Assembly: GCF_004570605.1 (NCBI RefSeq)
Contig: NZ_SPPB01000009.1
Location: 1-44,258 of the forward strand
DNA length: 44,258 bases
Reading direction: 5' to 3'
Origin: Granulicatella sp. WM01
GTDB taxonomy: Bacteria > Bacillota > Bacilli > Lactobacillales > Aerococcaceae
The number at the start of each line of letters is the position of its first letter. Position 1 is the stretch's first letter. Shown here piece after piece: positions 41,071 through 44,258 of the stretch. The notes beneath the pieces were generated by a model. The model saw only the letters and a list, made by a program, of their open reading frames with translations, did not search any database and was not told the DNA's origin. The position numbers were made by a program, and so were the translations under genes.

Positions 41071-43473
41071 TCATTGCTCTCCTTTATTATTCCCTTTATC
41101 TAATTTTAATGCCACATATCTCAAGCGTAGCGCATTCAATACTACTGAAATTGAACTGAAACTCATTGCTAAACCTGCCAACATTGGATTTAACAATATT
41201 GGATAGAACAGTCCCATAGCAATAGGAATGCCCAAAACATTATAAATAAACGCAAAAAATAGATTTTCTTTTATCGTTTTTAATGTACGTTGACTTAATT
41301 CAATAGCTTTTACAACGTCATTTAAATCACTATGCATTAAAACAATATCAGCCGATTCAATCGCTACATCTGTCCCTTGACCAATTGCAATGCCAACTTG
41401 TGCTTGAACTAAAGCAGGTGCATCATTTATCCCATCTCCTACCATAGCCACTTGCCTACCTTGTGCTTGAATATTTTGAATAATTTCAGCTTTTTCTTGA
41501 GGTAAAACTTGAGCATATACCTTTTCAATTCCCACTTTATTAGCAATCGCTTGAGCATTTATATGATTATCTCCACTAACCATAATCACTTCAATACCTT
41601 TTTCTTGCAAACGTTGGATAGCTTGATAACTCGTCTGCTTAATAGCATCAGATATTGCAAGTACACCTTGTACAACATTGTCCACAACAACAAATAACGC
41701 CGTTTTTTGTTCTTCTGCAAATCGCTGGCTCTCTTGAGTATACGCTACATCAACGCCATAGTTTGCTAACAACTTAGCATTTCCAATATATACTTTTTTA
41801 CCCCTTACTTCTCCATATACCCCTAATCCCTCTAGAAAGGTATACTGTTCAACATTTAGCAATTCTATATTTTCTTGACGTGCTTTATGCACAACAGCTT
41901 TGGCTAATGGATGAGTGGATAAGTTTTCAACGCTACCTGCTAATTGTAATAAGTCTTCTTGGGATAAAGAGGTAATAATATCACTCACAACTGGTCTGCC
42001 TTGCGTAATCGTTCCTGTTTTATCTAAAATAACTGTTTGAATATGACTTGCCAGTTCTAATGCTTCGCCATTTTTTATCAGGATACCATGCTCTGCGCCT
42101 TTTCCTGTAGACACCATAATTGCAGTTGGTGTAGCCAGACCTAAAGCACATGGACAAGCAATAACAAGAACAGCAATAAACGTGTTCCATGCCATATATA
42201 TACTCCCCATAATTACCCAGCCTATCAATGTTAAACACGCTAATATGAGAACAATAGGCACAAAATAACGAGATAGTGTATCTGCTAATTTTGCAATCGG
42301 TGCTTTACTCCCCTGTGCCTCCTCAACAAAACGTCTAATTTGCGATAATGTCGTATCTTCTCCTATTCGATTGACACGATAGTACAAAACACCATTACTA
42401 TTTAAACTTGCTCCAATAACATAATCACCGACTGTTTTCGATACAGGCATGCTTTCCCCAGTAATCATGGATTCATCAACTTGAGCATTCCCTTTTTCAA
42501 CAACACCATCAATAGCAATTTGTTCCCCCGCCTTAGATACTAATAAATCTCCAACACGAACAAATTCTATTGGCACTTGTCTTTCACCAGATTGCTCTAC
42601 TATTGTTGCATAATTAGGAGCTAAATTAATCAATGATTGAATTGAGCGTGTTGTTTGTTTTTTCGCCTTATATTCAAAATATTTCCCTACCGTAATTAAT
42701 GTTAAAATGACTGCTCCCGATTCAAAATAAATATCCATAGTTTGCCCAAATGCTATATATATTATCGCAATTATCCCTTGAATAAAGGCTGCCAAAGTTC
42801 CTAGAGCAACTAATGAATCCATGTTTGGTTGCCTTTGCCATAAATACTTAAACCCTCTTGTATAATAAGAGCGATTAACCCAAACTATCGGAATAGATAA
42901 GATAAGTTGTGCTCCAGCCATAGTTAAAGCATGATGCAAAAAAGACCGAAATGGTAAACTCAACATGTGTCCCATGGATAAGTACAATAAAGGAATAACA
43001 CAAGCTATCGAAAATATTACACGTTTTTTCATCTCATCATCTACATGATTTCGTGTGCTTCCTATTGTCTTTACTGTATAGCCTAATTCCTCAATATATG
43101 TAACCAGTTGCTGCTTACTTACTTTCTCATCATGTTTAATATATGCTTTTCCTATAGCAAAATTAACTTGAACATCATCAACACCGTCTATCTCACGTAT
43201 ACTGCGTTCAATACGACTCGCACAATTGGCACAACTCATGCCCTCAATGCTTAACACATCTTGAGATAATGGTTCATGAATTTGATACCCTAATGCTTCA
43301 ATTTCTTGATAAACATTTGATAAAACCTGATCTTTTTCATACGTAACATCTAATGTTTCCTGTGCAAAATTCACACTAGCAAATTGTACTCCTGATAGTT
43401 GCTGAATTGCTTTTTCAATACGATTTGCACAACTGGCACAACTCATGCCATGAATGCTTATTATTTTCCTCAT
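41071..43473 (-). CDS. copA: Copper-translocating P1B-type ATPase
   Basis: 800 residues. Two N-terminal heavy-metal domains carry CASC (12-15) and CANC (81-84). Eight membrane segments follow, with the metal-channel CPC in ACPCALGLATP (about 441-443). TGES is near 339, the phosphorylated Asp is in DKTGT (484-488), and GDGINDAPA comes later. This pattern is the Cu(I) exporter type. The start is preceded by AGAGGTGA. It is the first gene of the copA-copY operon. Confidence 0.96.
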   Translation of the reverse strand: MRKIISIHGMSCASCANRIEKAIQQLSGVQFASVNFAQETLDVTYEKDQVLSNVYQEIEALGYQIHEPLSQDVLSIEGMSCANCASRIERSIREIDGVDDVQVNFAIGKAYIKHDEKVSKQQLVTYIEELGYTVKTIGSTRNHVDDEMKKRVIFSIACVIPLLYLSMGHMLSLPFRSFLHHALTMAGAQLILSIPIVWVNRSYYTRGFKYLWQRQPNMDSLVALGTLAAFIQGIIAIIYIAFGQTMDIYFESGAVILTLITVGKYFEYKAKKQTTRSIQSLINLAPNYATIVEQSGERQVPIEFVRVGDLLVSKAGEQIAIDGVVEKGNAQVDESMITGESMPVSKTVGDYVIGASLNSNGVLYYRVNRIGEDTTLSQIRRFVEEAQGSKAPIAKLADTLSRYFVPIVLILACLTLIGWVIMGSIYMAWNTFIAVLVIACPCALGLATPTAIMVSTGKGAEHGILIKNGEALELASHIQTVILDKTGTITQGRPVVSDIITSLSQEDLLQLAGSVENLSTHPLAKAVVHKARQENIELLNVEQYTFLEGLGVYGEVRGKKVYIGNAKLLANYGVDVAYTQESQRFAEEQKTALFVVVDNVVQGVLAISDAIKQTSYQAIQRLQEKGIEVIMVSGDNHINAQAIANKVGIEKVYAQVLPQEKAEIIQNIQAQGRQVAMVGDGINDAPALVQAQVGIAIGQGTDVAIESADIVLMHSDLNDVVKAIELSQRTLKTIKENLFFAFIYNVLGIPIAMGLFYPILLNPMLAGLAMSFSSISVVLNALRLRYVALKLDKGNNKGEQ

Positions 43474-43503
43474 AAGTCACCTCTATAATCACTATTTGCC
43501 TAT

Positions 43504-43532
43504 AGTCTACAATTGTAGATGTTAATTGTCAA
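43504..43532 (-). promoter_or_regulatory. copA promoter
   Basis: Minus strand TTGACA (43527-43532), 17 bases, TAGACT (43504-43509). The cop box overlaps its spacer and the -10 edge. Confidence 0.82.
43508..43517. promoter_or_regulatory. cop box (CopY operator)
   Basis: TACAATTGTA fits the CopY operator TACANNTGTA exactly and is extended to the palindrome CTACAATTGTAG (43507-43518). Only one box was found, where many cop promoters have two. Confidence 0.9.
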
Positions 43533-43566
43533 CCTTTTTGTCTAACCTATATGCTCTTCAAAGAAT

Positions 43567-44258
43567 GGTTCTATGTCAAATAGAGTTGATGAGGCTGTTA
43601 TGCACTTAAGTGTATAACAGTCTTTTCATAACTAGAAAACAATTTTAGCATTAACAAAATACGTGCTCTAAAATAAGTAAATGACCGATAGCCAAAAGCA
43701 TTCCGTTTTAATACTTTAATCTTATTATTTAATCCCTCAATAGATCCATTTGATAATTGTGGGGCATTGAATGTATTGTGAATATAAGGCAATAATCGTT
43801 TAAATGTGCCTATCTGACGGCGTAATCCAAGCGCAATAGACTGATTTCTTGCTGACAATAATAGCTCATCAAACTGCAATTTATCCCCTTGTCTAATCGC
43901 TTCAAGTAAATCATGCATCAACTCGTAACTATTTTTCAACACCTCATCATGCGACAATAAATAAGTCACAACATTTTGTGTGTTTGTTAGTGTTTTAAAT
44001 AGGGGCATTTTAGTATATATTTGTGCATTTAACTTATCTGGTGATAGTAAAAATAACTTCCAATATCTTTTGAATTGATTATATAATGGGCGATTATGAA
44101 CTTTATACCGATTCATAACACTAACACGATACCGGTTTAATTCACGAGTTAAAGCTTGAACCAAATGAAATTTATCTATATGTATAGCCGCATTTGGGAA
44201 ATATGTCTTTATAAAAGCTATATATGGGAAAGACATGTCAATGGTAATCGTTTTAACC
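43567..44258 (-). mobile_element. ISL3-family insertion sequence, 3' half (right copy)
   Basis: Inverted copy of 1-692 that ends at the window edge at exactly the same internal base as the left copy does. The outer DNA just before it (TCTTCAAAGAAT) shows no similarity to that beside the left copy. Confidence 0.9.
43598..44257 (-). CDS. ISL3-family transposase, C-terminal part
   Basis: The second copy, with the frame open to the window edge. It carries the same TIDMS, DKFHLVQ and SNGSIEGLNNK motifs as the left copy and differs from it by about three residues. The true start lies outside the window, so the Met at 44236 is internal. It is convergent toward copA and lies about 125 bases upstream of it; the IS does not interrupt the cop operator or promoter. 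Confidence 0.93.
   Translation of the reverse strand, partial: VKTITIDMSFPYIAFIKTYFPNAAIHIDKFHLVQALTRELNRYRVSVMNRYKVHNRPLYNQFKRYWKLFLLSPDKLNAQIYTKMPLFKTLTNTQNVVTYLLSHDEVLKNSYELMHDLLEAIRQGDKLQFDELLLSARNQSIALGLRRQIGTFKRLLPYIHNTFNAPQLSNGSIEGLNNKIKVLKRNAFGYRSFTYFRARILLMLKLFSSYEKTVIHLSA

Noticed and set aside
1..44258. Composite transposon defined by two inverted IS copies
   Set aside because: The interior is ordinary core genome (mutL, purB, rplJL, uppP, tmk, holB) with no cargo character, and only half of each IS is visible.
1..44258. CRISPR arrays, tRNA or rRNA genes
   Set aside because: Looked for spaced identical repeats and cloverleaf or rRNA-like sequence in all gaps and found none.

Overview
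This window is AT-rich chromosomal DNA of a low-GC Gram-positive bacterium of the order Lactobacillales. The evidence is strong AGGAGG-type ribosome binding sites, mannose-family PTS genes, a YSIRK/LPXTG wall-anchored protein, an L10 leader, CopY, YabA and a DarA-type c-di-AMP protein. A Carnobacteriaceae or Aerococcaceae member (Granulicatella- or Dolosigranulum-like) would fit, but that placement is an impression, not a result. The two ends are nearly identical 692-bp 3' halves of one ISL3-family insertion sequence in inverted orientation. Because the interior is core genome, this looks like a contig or slice bounded by IS copies and not like a composite transposon. || Layout, left to right. 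1-692: IS half. 814-4056: yqeG and a zinc-type ABC importer (adcA, adcC, adcB). 4664-10430: one leftward run of mutL, an ArsC/Spx-like protein, gcvH, purB, a DUF2829 (Tad2-like) protein, an SDR and a PaiA-like acetyltransferase. 11122-13635: large YSIRK surface protein with GA-like helical modules, a G5 domain and methionine-rich 28-residue repeats. 14268-15392: rplJ-rplL with L10 leader and promoter. 16173-24637: host-glycan/galactosamine locus with mannose-type PTS EIIA/D/C/B, cytoplasmic GH35 beta-galactosidase, tagatose-bisphosphate aldolase, AgaS and two HutC-type GntR regulators. 25357-28628: M20 amidohydrolase, DedA protein, AI-2E-family protein. 28974-31081: uppP and a VanY-type lipoprotein, with a decayed PTS EIIA(Glc) gene between them. 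31210-32474: graveyard of a truncated ABC exporter, a broken secreted protein and a broken two-helix membrane protein. 32951-37758: tmk-darA-holB-yabA, then an iron-alcohol-dehydrogenase-like gene and a beta-lactamase-fold serine hydrolase. 37934-40478: Mbeg1-like hydrolase and an aromatic-acid-exporter-like protein. 40641-43473: copA-copY. 43567-44258: second IS half. || How the genes work together. The PTS should import and phosphorylate a galactosamine- or galactose-containing sugar. BgaC splits a beta-galactoside in the cytoplasm, AgaS converts galactosamine-6-phosphate to tagatose-6-phosphate, and LacD cleaves tagatose-1,6-bisphosphate. The tagatose-6-phosphate kinase and the deacetylase must lie elsewhere. 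Promoter-scale signals are clear: divergent bgaC/gntR promoters with overlapping -35 boxes plus a cre-like site, a DasR/NagR-like operator on the second gntR, and a cop box on copA. || The least explained structure is a family of five intergenic elements, about 50-93 bp each and all on the + strand (14056, 15993, 30226, 39109, 40518). Each full copy has a conserved left block, a hairpin whose arms differ in sequence but keep pairing, and a conserved right block.
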